The notes below the pieces were generated by a model. It made no database searches, was not told the origin of the DNA, and worked only from the letters and a program-made list of their open reading frames with translations. A stretch of DNA of 48,200 nucleotides from NCBI GenBank assembly GCA_964503455.1, contig CAZCZR010000006.1:1-48200 (forward strand). Direction: 5' to 3'. Origin of the DNA: CAZCZR01 sp964503455 (lineage in GTDB: Bacteria; Bacillota; Clostridia; UBA1381). Shown one piece after another: positions 25,047-32,948 of the stretch. The position numbers and the translations under genes were made by a program. The stretch's first letter is position 1. Each line of letters begins with the position of its first letter.

Positions 25047-25868
25047 ATGAATACAAGAACAGATCTTGCGGTGGAGCTTGTGGAGCGAAGCGCCGAGGAG
25101 GCGGCGGGATATTCGCAGAGCGAGCGTTCGTCGGGCAATGTAAGGATAAATCACGTAAAAATAACCTCCGAGGAGGGAGCCGAGCGCATCGGAAAGCCTG
25201 TCGGCAGCTATGTGACGATATACGCGCCGGATATAAAGTTTTCAAAGGAGGATTATGAAAGCTCATGCCGCGCTCTGGCGGAGGAGCTGGAAAAAATGCT
25301 TCCGAAAAACGGCGGCGTGACCCTTGTGGCGGGACTCGGCAACCGCGACGTTACCCCCGACGCTCTCGGCACGGAGGTGATAGAGCGTCTTATGGTGACG
25401 CATCACCTGAAGGAGCGGACGGAAAGTCAGGCGGGATACGGCATAAGCTCGGTATGCGCCATAGCTCCGGGTGTTATGGGCACGACGGGAATGGAAACCG
25501 TGGAGATAATAAAGGGCGTCGCGGACAGGCTGGAGCCGGATGTTATAATAGCCGTGGACGCAATGGCAAGCGCGTCGTTCGACAGGCTCGGCACCACGAT
25601 ACAGCTGTGCGACACGGGCGTTCAGCCGGGCGCGGGAGTCGGCAACAACAGAAAGGCTTTGAACGAGAAATTTCTGGGACGGCGTGTCATAGCCATAGGA
25701 ACGCCGACAGTGGTGGACGCCAAGACCTCCGGCGATGACGAGCCGATGATGGTCACCCCTCGCGATATTGACCTTGTTATACGCCGCATGGCAAAGACTA
25801 TAGCCAACGGCATCAATCTCGCCCTTCACGATGTAAGCCTTGAGGAGGCGGAGGAATATGTGGGATAG
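25047..25868 (+). CDS. gpr: Spore germination protease GPR
   Basis: GPR is made as a zymogen in the forespore and, after autoprocessing, degrades the small acid-soluble proteins that coat spore DNA. The 273-residue protein starts with an N-terminal propeptide (MNTRTDLAVELVERSAEE), followed by VAGLGNRDVTPDALG near residue 100, GYGISSVCAIAPGVMGTTGMET, and DAMASASFDRLGTTIQLCDTG, all typical of peptidase family A25. I chose the ATG at 25047 (AAAGGA about 10 nt upstream) over an in-frame start 13 codons earlier that has no family support. It is a single gene between a terminator and the M16 promoter. Forespore sigma-G control is expected, but I could not find a clear sigma-G box. Confidence 0.93.
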   Translation: MNTRTDLAVELVERSAEEAAGYSQSERSSGNVRINHVKITSEEGAERIGKPVGSYVTIYAPDIKFSKEDYESSCRALAEELEKMLPKNGGVTLVAGLGNRDVTPDALGTEVIERLMVTHHLKERTESQAGYGISSVCAIAPGVMGTTGMETVEIIKGVADRLEPDVIIAVDAMASASFDRLGTTIQLCDTGVQPGAGVGNNRKALNEKFLGRRVIAIGTPTVVDAKTSGDDEPMMVTPRDIDLVIRRMAKTIANGINLALHDVSLEEAEEYVG

Positions 25869-25904
25869 ACGGCATAAAAGCCGCGAAAGGTTTTCAAAAC
25901 GCTA

Positions 25905-25933
25905 TTGTAATTTTTATCCGTATGTGTTATACT
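25905..25933 (+). promoter_or_regulatory. Promoter of the YmfF/YmfH-type operon
   Basis: TTGTAA (25905-25910) and TATACT (25928-25933) are separated by 17 bp, with an extended -10 TG one base upstream of the hexamer. Confidence 0.65.
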
Positions 25934-25973
25934 GTGTTATGTAAAGAAATTTTTCTGCGAAGGAGAATGATAA

Positions 25974-27248
25974 ATGGAGTCGGAAACAGTAAAAATAAAC
26001 GGCTGCGTTGATGTGACGTTTATACCGCTTGACAAGCTTAAGACAACGGTGTTCGGCGTATATATACACACGCCGCTTACCGAAGAGCGCGTTTCGATGA
26101 ACGCGGTGCTGCCGTATGTGCTCAAGCGCGGGTCAAGGCTTTGCCCCGATATGGAACAGGCGGAGAAGTATCTGGAGAGATTGTACGGAGCGTCGTTTTC
26201 CTGCGGGGTAAGCAAGCGGGGAAACGATAATATGCTTTTGTTCGACGGCGAGGTCATCTCGGACGAGTACGCCCCCTCAAAGGAGCCGCTTACGATGAAG
26301 ATGCTTGATTTTATGACAGCGGCGGTATTTGAGCCTGTCACCGACGGGGACGGATTTTTGGCGGAGTATGTGTATTCCGAAAAGAAAAATGCCCGCGATC
26401 GCGCTCTGGCGGCAAAAAATGACAAGGCAAGCTATGCTGCGGATAAGATGACGGAGCATATGCTCGGAGACGATCCCGCGGCGCTCCCGCGCCTCGGAAG
26501 GGCGGAGGACATAGAAAAGATCACCGCATCGGCTCTTTACTCTTACTATAAGCAAATGATAACCTCATCGCCGATAGATATATTCATATGCGGCAAATGT
26601 GACCGCGAGGCCGTGACCGGACATCTGCGCTCGTACTTTAAGGCGTTCGGCTTCAAAAACGCGGATATGCCGCCGGTCACTCTCGCAAAGCCGAAAAGCG
26701 GGACGGAGACGGTATTCGAATATGACGACGTGACGCAGGGAAAGCTTGTGATAGGCTTTACCACCGACACCTCGCCCGAAAGTCCCGACTATGCCGCGCT
26801 AATGACGGCGAACAGCATTTTCGGCGGCGGCGCTCATTCAAAGCTGTTTCGCAACGTCCGCGAAAAGCTTAGTCTTGCGTATTACGCGTACTCTGTTATG
26901 GACAAGCATAAGGGCGTCATAAAGGTGAATGCGGGAATAGAGTTTGACAAGTATGACGCGGCGCTTGGCGAGATAGAAGCGCAGCTTAAGGCGCTTCAGC
27001 GCGGAGAGATTTCGGACAGCGAGCTTGAAGCGGCGAAAGCGTCCGTCACAGACGATCTGAACTCATATTACGATGACGGCAGGTATCTTGAGAGCTTTTA
27101 TATAAGCCAGAAAGCCGCCGGCGTAAGCCTTACGGTCGAACAGCTTAAGGAGCAGATAGCAGCCGTTACAAAGGAGGATGCCGTGCGCGCGGCGAAAAGG
27201 ATAAAACCGGATACTGTATATTTTTTGAAGGGACGGGGTGAGCGGTAA
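25974..27248 (+). CDS. M16 peptidase-like protein, YmfF type (no zinc motif)
   Basis: The 424-residue protein has the two-lobe M16 fold pattern but lacks the inverted zinc motif HxxEH. In its place the N-terminal lobe reads VLPYVLKRGSRLC...MEQAEKYLERLYGA. This is the usual state of the YmfF (YfmF) member of the YmfF/YmfH pair, which NCBI labels EF-P 5-aminopentanol modification-associated. The second lobe keeps GGGAHSKLFRNVREKLSLAYYAYS, the glycine-rich and Arg/Tyr motifs of M16 partners. It probably forms a heterodimer with the next gene product, supplying substrate-binding surface. AAGGAG lies 8 nt before the ATG, and its last base overlaps the next start. Confidence 0.85.
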   Translation: MESETVKINGCVDVTFIPLDKLKTTVFGVYIHTPLTEERVSMNAVLPYVLKRGSRLCPDMEQAEKYLERLYGASFSCGVSKRGNDNMLLFDGEVISDEYAPSKEPLTMKMLDFMTAAVFEPVTDGDGFLAEYVYSEKKNARDRALAAKNDKASYAADKMTEHMLGDDPAALPRLGRAEDIEKITASALYSYYKQMITSSPIDIFICGKCDREAVTGHLRSYFKAFGFKNADMPPVTLAKPKSGTETVFEYDDVTQGKLVIGFTTDTSPESPDYAALMTANSIFGGGAHSKLFRNVREKLSLAYYAYSVMDKHKGVIKVNAGIEFDKYDAALGEIEAQLKALQRGEISDSELEAAKASVTDDLNSYYDDGRYLESFYISQKAAGVSLTVEQLKEQIAAVTKEDAVRAAKRIKPDTVYFLKGRGER

Positions 27249-28543
27249 TGGCGCTTGAGCTTAAAGAAAGAAGAAACGAAACAACGGGCGAGAGAATGTT
27301 TGAGGCGGTCCACTCCTCCGGATGCCGTGTGTACATCATGCCGAGAAAGGACTACGCGAAGAGCTACGCGCTGTTCGCGACAAGATACGGCTCGACGGAT
27401 TCCGAGTTCACCGTTCCCGGCGAAAGCGAGCCTATAAAGGTCCCCGACGGGATAGCTCACTATCTTGAACATAAGATGTTCGATATGCCCGACGGGAGCA
27501 ATATATTTGCAAAATTCGACCGGCTTGGCGGAAAGGTCAACGCGTTTACGTCCTTTGACATGACGGCGTATCTGTTTTCGGCGACGTCGGCGTTCTATGA
27601 AAACCTTGCCATACTCCTGGACTTTGTTCAAAAGCCGTACTTCACACAGGAAAGCGTTGAAAAGGAGCGCGGGATCATCGGTCAGGAGATAGGTATGTAC
27701 CGCGACGACCCGAATTGGCGAGTGTTTTTCAATTTCCTCGGCTGCCTTTATAAAGAGAATCCCGTGAAAAAGGACATCGCGGGAAGCGTTGAGAGTATTG
27801 CGAAGATAACGCCGGAGCATCTTTACAAGTGTTACAATACCTTTTACGATCTGTCGAATATGACGCTGTTCGTCACCGGCGATATAGACGAAAATCGCGC
27901 GGCTGAGGTGATCGAAAACGGACTTGCGAAAACCGAGCCGCCAAAAGAAAAAATACACCGCGTATTCCCGAAGGAGCCGCGGGAGGTTAATATACCGCGC
28001 TTTGAGCAGGCGCTTGCAGTTGCGAAGCCGATATTTATGTGCGGATTCAAGGATAATGACGCGTATGTGACCGGAGAAGAGCTTTTGAAAAAGTACATTG
28101 AGCTGTCGGTGCTTACGAGGATGATAGCGGGAAAAAGCTCGCCGCTTTACAGGGAGCTTTACGGGGACGGACTGATAAACGCGCGTTTTTCCGCTGACGT
28201 GACCGTGACGCCGCGCTATTCATATACTGCGATGGACGGCGAGTCCGATGATCCGGACGCGGTTTTTGAGCGCATATGCCGGGAAACGGAGCGCATAGGT
28301 AAAAAGGGACTTTCAAAACCGGATTTTGAAAGGGCGAAAAGAGTGCTGTGGGGCGAATATATACGATCGTTCAACGATGTGGAGGAATTTGCCCGCAGCT
28401 TTATGACAATGCATATGTACGGAGCCGATTACTTTGATTTTGACAAGGTGTACCGCAAGGTCACGTTTGAGGATGTGACGCGCAGATTTGAAAGTCATTT
28501 TCGGCGTGAGGCGGGCGCCTTGTCCGTGATTGTCCCCATGTGA
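27248..28543 (+). CDS. M16 zinc metallopeptidase, YmfH type
   Basis: The 431-residue partner of the preceding protein has the intact M16 site: His71, Glu74 and His75 in HYLEH, with a further acidic ligand probably Glu147 in GIIGQEIGMY. The FDRLGGKVNAFTSFDMTAYLF stretch follows the zinc helix as in active M16 subunits. The start ATG shares its A with the last base of the upstream stop codon, so the two are tightly coupled and probably made in equal amounts. The pair is linked to elongation factor P modification in Bacillus by annotation; neither efp nor ymfI is in the window. Substrate is unknown. Confidence 0.88.
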   Translation: MALELKERRNETTGERMFEAVHSSGCRVYIMPRKDYAKSYALFATRYGSTDSEFTVPGESEPIKVPDGIAHYLEHKMFDMPDGSNIFAKFDRLGGKVNAFTSFDMTAYLFSATSAFYENLAILLDFVQKPYFTQESVEKERGIIGQEIGMYRDDPNWRVFFNFLGCLYKENPVKKDIAGSVESIAKITPEHLYKCYNTFYDLSNMTLFVTGDIDENRAAEVIENGLAKTEPPKEKIHRVFPKEPREVNIPRFEQALAVAKPIFMCGFKDNDAYVTGEELLKKYIELSVLTRMIAGKSSPLYRELYGDGLINARFSADVTVTPRYSYTAMDGESDDPDAVFERICRETERIGKKGLSKPDFERAKRVLWGEYIRSFNDVEEFARSFMTMHMYGADYFDFDKVYRKVTFEDVTRRFESHFRREAGALSVIVPM

Positions 28544-28602
28544 CGCGGCGTGAGAAAACGGGATAAAAAACAAATATTTTCATATTTTTTTACAAAAAAC
28601 AC

Positions 28603-28631
28603 TTGCAATAGGGGAAAAAGTATGATATACT
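28603..28631 (+). promoter_or_regulatory. Promoter of rpmE
   Basis: TTGCAA (28603-28608) and TATACT (28626-28631) are separated by 17 bp. The predicted leader before the rpmE start is about 48 nt. Confidence 0.75.
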
Positions 28632-28684
28632 AATATGCAGTGCTGTTATAGCGGCGCGAAGTATCAATGAAAGGAGGAATTGCA

Positions 28685-28891
28685 TTGAAGGAAGGAATCC
28701 ATCCCAAGTATTACCAGACGACTATAAAGTGCGCCTGCGGCAATGTCATAGAAACAGGCTCCACCAAAGAGAATATAATGGTCGAGATCTGCTCGAAATG
28801 TCACCCGTTCTTTACAGGAAAGCAGAAGCTTGTGGATACAGGCGGCCGTGTTGAGAAGTTCAACAGGAAATTCAACAGAAAGACAAAGTAA
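28685..28891 (+). CDS. rpmE: Ribosomal protein bL31 (zinc-binding form)
   Basis: This 68-residue large-subunit protein reads KEGIHPKYYQTTIKCACG, then CSKCHPFFTGKQK and TGGRVEKFNRKFN, as in the cysteine-containing (C+) bL31 type that stores zinc. The real start is TTG at 28685: AGGAGG lies 7 nt upstream and the N-terminus then matches other bL31 proteins. An ATG six codons earlier overlaps the ribosome site. A near-consensus promoter precedes it, and rpsO follows after 111 bp. Confidence 0.96.
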   Translation: MKEGIHPKYYQTTIKCACGNVIETGSTKENIMVEICSKCHPFFTGKQKLVDTGGRVEKFNRKFNRKTK

Positions 28892-29002
28892 GCTTGGTTT
28901 TAAAACATTTAATTTGAAACACATATTAAACCTATTCTTAGAAATGCGCTCCACCGGCGGTTTCCCGGAATAAGGGGATGATTTATCATAGGAGGTGAAA
29001 TC
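28892..29002 (+). other. rpsO leader between rpmE and rpsO
   Basis: This 111-nt spacer holds a CCGG-CGGTTT-CCCGG type hairpin and an ATGAT-TT-ATCAT inverted repeat (28978-28989) next to the ribosome site AGGAGGTGA. Many Firmicutes regulate rpsO through S15 binding to such a leader. I cannot confirm a known S15 motif by eye. Confidence 0.35.
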
Positions 29003-29269
29003 ATGACCAAGGAAAGAAAGCAGGAGCTTATCGCAAAGTTCGCTACACATGAAGGGGACACAGGCTCGCCCGAGGTACAGGTAGCTCTTCTCACAGAGAG
29101 AATAAACCACCTCAACAACGAGCACCTCAACATACACAAGAAGGACCACCATTCGAGAAGAGGTCTGCTTATGATGGTAGGTAAGAGAAGAAATCTTCTT
29201 AACTATCTTAAGAGTCAGGATATCGAAAGATACCGTAAACTTGTGGCTGAATTGGGCTTGAGAAAGTAA
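29003..29269 (+). CDS. rpsO: Ribosomal protein uS15
   Basis: This 88-residue small-subunit protein binds the central domain of 16S rRNA and primes platform assembly. Family-typical stretches are KQELIAKFATHEGDTGSPEVQVALLTERI (7-35), LNIHKKDHHSRRGLLMMVGKRR and LLNYLK. AGGAGGTGA lies 8 nt before the ATG. Codon use is strongly biased to AGA, AAG, CTT and ACA, the pattern shared by pnp and the two surface genes at 34.3 and 36.6 kb. It is upstream of pnp as in most bacteria. Confidence 0.98.
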   Translation: MTKERKQELIAKFATHEGDTGSPEVQVALLTERINHLNNEHLNIHKKDHHSRRGLLMMVGKRRNLLNYLKSQDIERYRKLVAELGLRK

Positions 29270-29292
29270 TTATAAGCAATTATAGAGATAAT

Positions 29293-29344
29293 CGGGCAGG
29301 GAGAGTTTTCACGGCATCGCGTAAAATTTTTCTTGCCCGTTTTC
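29293..29344 (+). terminator. Intrinsic terminator or attenuator after rpsO
   Basis: CGGGCAGG (29293-29300) pairs with CTTGCCCG (29332-29339) with one G-U pair, and GAGAGTTTT/AAAATTTTTC and ACG/CGT extend the stem around a GCATCG loop. TTTTC follows. It probably reduces read-through from rpsO to pnp. Confidence 0.75.
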
Positions 29345-29349
29345 ATAAC

Positions 29350-29427
29350 GGACGGGATATTTGGCAAATAACCGGAGCGTATAATATCGGTTATACATTG
29401 CGGTTATCTGCTAAAATATTCTCGTCC
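29350..29427 (+). promoter_or_regulatory. Long double-stranded leader hairpin of pnp
   Basis: The 5' arm 29350-29374 pairs with the 3' arm 29401-29427 over about 24 base pairs with two G-U pairs, one A-C mismatch and two single-base bulges, around a 26-nt loop. The arms start GGACGGGA and end TCTCGTCC; the inner ends are ATAACCG and CGGTTAT. A second CGGTTA copy in the loop (29388-29393) can compete for the same 5' arm. It ends about 22 nt before the pnp start codon. A long stem like this is a good RNase III substrate, as in the E. coli pnp leader; that role here is inferred. Confidence 0.7.
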
Positions 29428-29449
29428 CAAGATAAGAGAGGAGAAAAAT

Positions 29450-31558
29450 ATGACTAAAACATTCGACAACTACAAAAAATTTGAAACGACTCTCGCCGGC
29501 AGACCGCTGGTGATCGAGACCGGCAAGATGTGCTGTCTTGCGAACGGACACTGTCTGGTACGCTATGGAGAAACTGCGGTAATGGTAAACGTTACGGCGT
29601 CGCGTCAGCCCAGAGAGGGCATAGACTTTTTCCCGCTGAGCGTTGATTACGAGGAAAAGCTCTATTCGGTAGGCAAGATCCCCGGCGGCTATATCAAGAG
29701 AGAGGGCAAGCCCTCGGAAAAGGCTATTCTTACAAGCCGTGTGATCGACCGCCCCATAAGACCGCTGTTCCCGTCGGATCTGAGAAATGACGTGTCGGTT
29801 GTGGCGACTGTGCTGTCGGTGGATCAGGACAATCCCCCTGAGGTTGCCGCTTTGATAGGCACTTCGATAGCGATCTCAATATCGGATATACCGTGGAACG
29901 GACCCATAGGCGGCGTATGGCTGGGACTTGTGGACGGCGAGTATGTTATAAACCCGACAGTTGAGCAGCGCGCGAACAGTCAGATGCACGTGACCGTAGC
30001 CGGAACAAAGGAAAAGATTGTTATGATCGAAGCCGGCGCCAACGAAGTCGAGGAAAGCGTTATGCTTGAGGGCATAAAGTTCGCGCACAAGACTATCAAG
30101 GAGCTGTGCGATTTCATTGAGGGCATAAAAGCCGAGATAGGCAAGAAAAAGTTCACATATGAGGCTCACGATATAGATCATGACCTCTATGACGAGGTAA
30201 AGCGTCTGGCGTTCGATAAGCTCTGCTATGCTTTGGACACCGACGACAAGAACATCCGTGATGCAAGGATCGCCGAGATAACCGACGAGATCATGCCCGC
30301 GCTTGAGGAGCAGTTCCCCGACGCGGCGGAGCAGATGGACGAGATCCTCTACAAGATGCAGAAGGAGATCGTAAGAAACTGGCTGCTTGAGGGCAGACGC
30401 GTGGACGGCAGAGGTCTTAACGATATAAGACCGCTTGCTGCGGAGGTTGACCTGTTCGCGAGAACTCACGGTTCGGGTATGTTTACAAGAGGACAGACTC
30501 AGGTTCTCACCGTGGCTACTCTGGCTCCCCTTTCGGAGATCCAGAAGCTTGACGGCATAGACATGGAGGAAACCAAGAGATATATGCACCACTACAACTT
30601 CCCGTCCTACTCCGTAGGCGAAACAAGACCCTCAAGAGGCCCCGGCAGACGCGAGATAGGCCACGGCGCTTTGGCGGAGCGCTCATTGGTACCGGTGCTT
30701 CCGCCGGAGGAGGAATTTCCTTATGCGATAAGAACAGTGTCCGAGGTGCTTTCGTCAAACGGCTCGACATCACAGGGCTCGGTATGCGGCTCGACGCTTG
30801 CGCTTATGGCGGCGGGCGTGCCGATAAAGGCTCCCGTGGCGGGCATTTCCTGCGGACTTATCACCAAAGAGGACGGAACGTTCACAACCATGGTGGACAT
30901 ACAGGGACTTGAGGACTTCTACGGCGAAATGGACTTCAAGGTAGCCGGAACAAAGAAGGGCATCACCTCCATACAGGTGGATATAAAGAATGACGGTCTT
31001 ACCTATGAGGTGATAAACGAGGCGTTTACAAAAACAAGAGATGCGAGATACCACATCATAGACGATGTTCTGCTTGCGGCTATAGACGCGCCGAGAGATC
31101 ATCTTTCGCCCTACGCTCCCAAGGTGGACACAATGAAGATCAGCGTTGACAAGATCAGCGAGGTAATAGGCAAGGGCGGCAAGGTCATCCAAAAGATAGT
31201 TGCCGACACCGGCGCGAAAATAGACATTGAAGAGGACGGCACAATCTATATCTTTGCCACCACTCAGGAAGCGGGCGAGGCCGCAAGAGCGGCTATAGAG
31301 CTTATCATAAAGGAACCTGAGGTAGGCGAGATATATGACGGTATAGTAAAGACAATAACCACATTCGGCGCGTTCGTGGAAATACTTCCCGGCAAAGACG
31401 GTCTGTGCCACATATCCAAGCTTGCGAACAGAAGGGTCGCGAAGGTTGAGGATGTTGTGAAAGAGGGAGACAGATTCCTTGTAAAGGTAATGGATATTGA
31501 TCCCAAGACGGGCAAGATAAGCCTTTCGCACCGTGACGCGGTCAATGAACAAAAATAA
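29450..31558 (+). CDS. pnp: Polynucleotide phosphorylase
   Basis: PNPase is a trimeric 3'-5' phosphorolytic exoribonuclease of mRNA decay. The 702-residue protein shows the first RNase PH domain (about 10-145), the helical linker (about 150-290), the second RNase PH domain (about 320-545) with RRDVG-like motifs (HNFPSYSVGETRPSRGPGR then EIGHGALAERSL), a KH domain (VDKISEVIGKGGKVIQKI, about 565-582) and a C-terminal S1 domain (about 622-692). GAGAGGAG lies 8-9 nt upstream of the ATG. A terminator-like hairpin and a long leader hairpin separate it from rpsO, which suggests post-transcriptional control. Confidence 0.98.
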   Translation: MTKTFDNYKKFETTLAGRPLVIETGKMCCLANGHCLVRYGETAVMVNVTASRQPREGIDFFPLSVDYEEKLYSVGKIPGGYIKREGKPSEKAILTSRVIDRPIRPLFPSDLRNDVSVVATVLSVDQDNPPEVAALIGTSIAISISDIPWNGPIGGVWLGLVDGEYVINPTVEQRANSQMHVTVAGTKEKIVMIEAGANEVEESVMLEGIKFAHKTIKELCDFIEGIKAEIGKKKFTYEAHDIDHDLYDEVKRLAFDKLCYALDTDDKNIRDARIAEITDEIMPALEEQFPDAAEQMDEILYKMQKEIVRNWLLEGRRVDGRGLNDIRPLAAEVDLFARTHGSGMFTRGQTQVLTVATLAPLSEIQKLDGIDMEETKRYMHHYNFPSYSVGETRPSRGPGRREIGHGALAERSLVPVLPPEEEFPYAIRTVSEVLSSNGSTSQGSVCGSTLALMAAGVPIKAPVAGISCGLITKEDGTFTTMVDIQGLEDFYGEMDFKVAGTKKGITSIQVDIKNDGLTYEVINEAFTKTRDARYHIIDDVLLAAIDAPRDHLSPYAPKVDTMKISVDKISEVIGKGGKVIQKIVADTGAKIDIEEDGTIYIFATTQEAGEAARAAIELIIKEPEVGEIYDGIVKTITTFGAFVEILPGKDGLCHISKLANRRVAKVEDVVKEGDRFLVKVMDIDPKTGKISLSHRDAVNEQK

Positions 31559-31593
31559 TCACACCGATCCGCCGGAGCGCGGACGGGTCTAAC

Positions 31594-31629
31594 AATATGC
31601 GCCCGGAATCCGGTTTCCCGGCGCATATT
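31594..31629 (+). terminator. Hairpin after pnp, probable terminator
   Basis: AATATGCGCC (31594-31603) pairs perfectly with GGCGCATATT (31620-31629). A smaller hairpin (ACC-TCCGC with GCGGA-GGT) precedes it. The tail is AT-rich without a clean T run, so partial termination is likely. Confidence 0.55.
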
Positions 31630-31658
31630 ATATATTCATGGATCAATAAGGAGAATAT

Positions 31659-32903
31659 ATGCACACGATCACAACGCTTTCAAACGGAATACGCGTGGTA
31701 TCGGAGAAGATACCGTATCTGAAATCGGTTTCCGTCGGAGTATGGATAGGCAACGGCTCAAGATATGAAAAGCCGGAGGAAAACGGCATATCGCATTTTA
31801 TCGAGCATATGCTTTTCAAAGGCACCGAAAACCGCAGCGCGCAGCAGATAGCCGCCGAGATAGATTCGATAGGCGGACAGCTGAACGCTTTTACGGCGAA
31901 GGAATACACCTGTTTTCATACACGAACGCTTGACGCTCACGCGTCCATAGCGGCGGACGTGCTTTCGGATATGCTGTTTCGGCCGCTGCTTTCGGCTGAG
32001 GATATGGAGCTTGAACGGCGGGTAATAAACGAGGAAATCAATATGTACGAGGACAGTCCGGAGGATCTGGTGTATGATCTTATCGGCGAGGCGGCATGGG
32101 GCGCGGGCGCTCTGGGCAGACCGATCCTCGGCACTCCCGAAACGCTTGCGGGCATTACGCCGGAAATAATGCGCGATTATATGCGTACACACTATACGGC
32201 GGCGAATACGGTCATATCGGTGTCGGGCAATTTTGACGAGGGACTTTTCGATATGCTTGAGGAAAAGTTCGGCTCGCACAAGCTTGCCGATACCCTGCCG
32301 GAAATGCCCGAGGCGATATACCGCACCGGCAGCATCGTAAGACATAAGGATATTGAACAGCTTCAGGTCGTGGCGGGATTTAACAGCATAGACGTGATGA
32401 GCGAGGAGGTTTACAGTCTGCTTGTGTTTAACAACGTGTTCGGAAACGGAATGTCGAGCCGGCTGTTCCAGCGCATACGCGAAAAGCTCGGACTGGTCTA
32501 TTACGTTTCGGCGGGACACAGCGCCTATATCGGCACGGGAATGTTCGACATCTCGGCGGGAATGTCCGCCGAGAACCTAAAGCGCGTCGGAGAGCTTATA
32601 ACGGAGGAAATAAAAAGAGTAAAGCGCGACAAGCTCACAAGCGAGGAGGTCGCCTCTGCTAAAGAGCAGCTCAAAGGCAGCTATATACTCAGCTATGAAA
32701 GCACCGGCGCAAGGATGCAGGCGGCAGGCAGATCGCTGCTTTTGAACAAGCCCGTATACACCCAAGAGGAGGGGCTTAAAAAGATAGAAGCCGTCACCGC
32801 CGAAAGCGTCGCCGATATAATCGACAGAGTGCTTGACCCGTCAACGCTTTGCACGGCGGCTGTAGGAAATATAGATTCTCTCGAAGGCGTATTTGAAATA
32901 TAA
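31659..32903 (+). CDS. M16 zinc metallopeptidase (MlpA/YmxG type)
   Basis: The 414-residue processing-peptidase-like protein has the inverted zinc motif HFIEH (His46, Glu49, His50) with Glu126 in INEEINMYED as third ligand, the expected 76 residues further on. GGQLNAFTAKEYTCFH follows the zinc helix. The C-terminal lobe contains FGNGMSSRLFQRIREKLGLVYYVSA. The position after pnp matches the mlpA/ymxG gene of Bacillus. Substrate is unknown; the Bacillus protein has been linked to control of extracellular protease production. AAGGAG precedes the ATG. Malic enzyme follows after 45 bp. Confidence 0.92.
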   Translation: MHTITTLSNGIRVVSEKIPYLKSVSVGVWIGNGSRYEKPEENGISHFIEHMLFKGTENRSAQQIAAEIDSIGGQLNAFTAKEYTCFHTRTLDAHASIAADVLSDMLFRPLLSAEDMELERRVINEEINMYEDSPEDLVYDLIGEAAWGAGALGRPILGTPETLAGITPEIMRDYMRTHYTAANTVISVSGNFDEGLFDMLEEKFGSHKLADTLPEMPEAIYRTGSIVRHKDIEQLQVVAGFNSIDVMSEEVYSLLVFNNVFGNGMSSRLFQRIREKLGLVYYVSAGHSAYIGTGMFDISAGMSAENLKRVGELITEEIKRVKRDKLTSEEVASAKEQLKGSYILSYESTGARMQAAGRSLLLNKPVYTQEEGLKKIEAVTAESVADIIDRVLDPSTLCTAAVGNIDSLEGVFEI

Positions 32904-32948
32904 ATCAATAATTGATCAGGGGGTCCCTAAAGGAAAGGAAGAGCGACA

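Noticed and set aside
25047..25868. Sigma-G promoter for gpr
   Set aside because: Expected biologically, but no convincing -35/-10 pair was found between the upstream terminator and the ribosome site.
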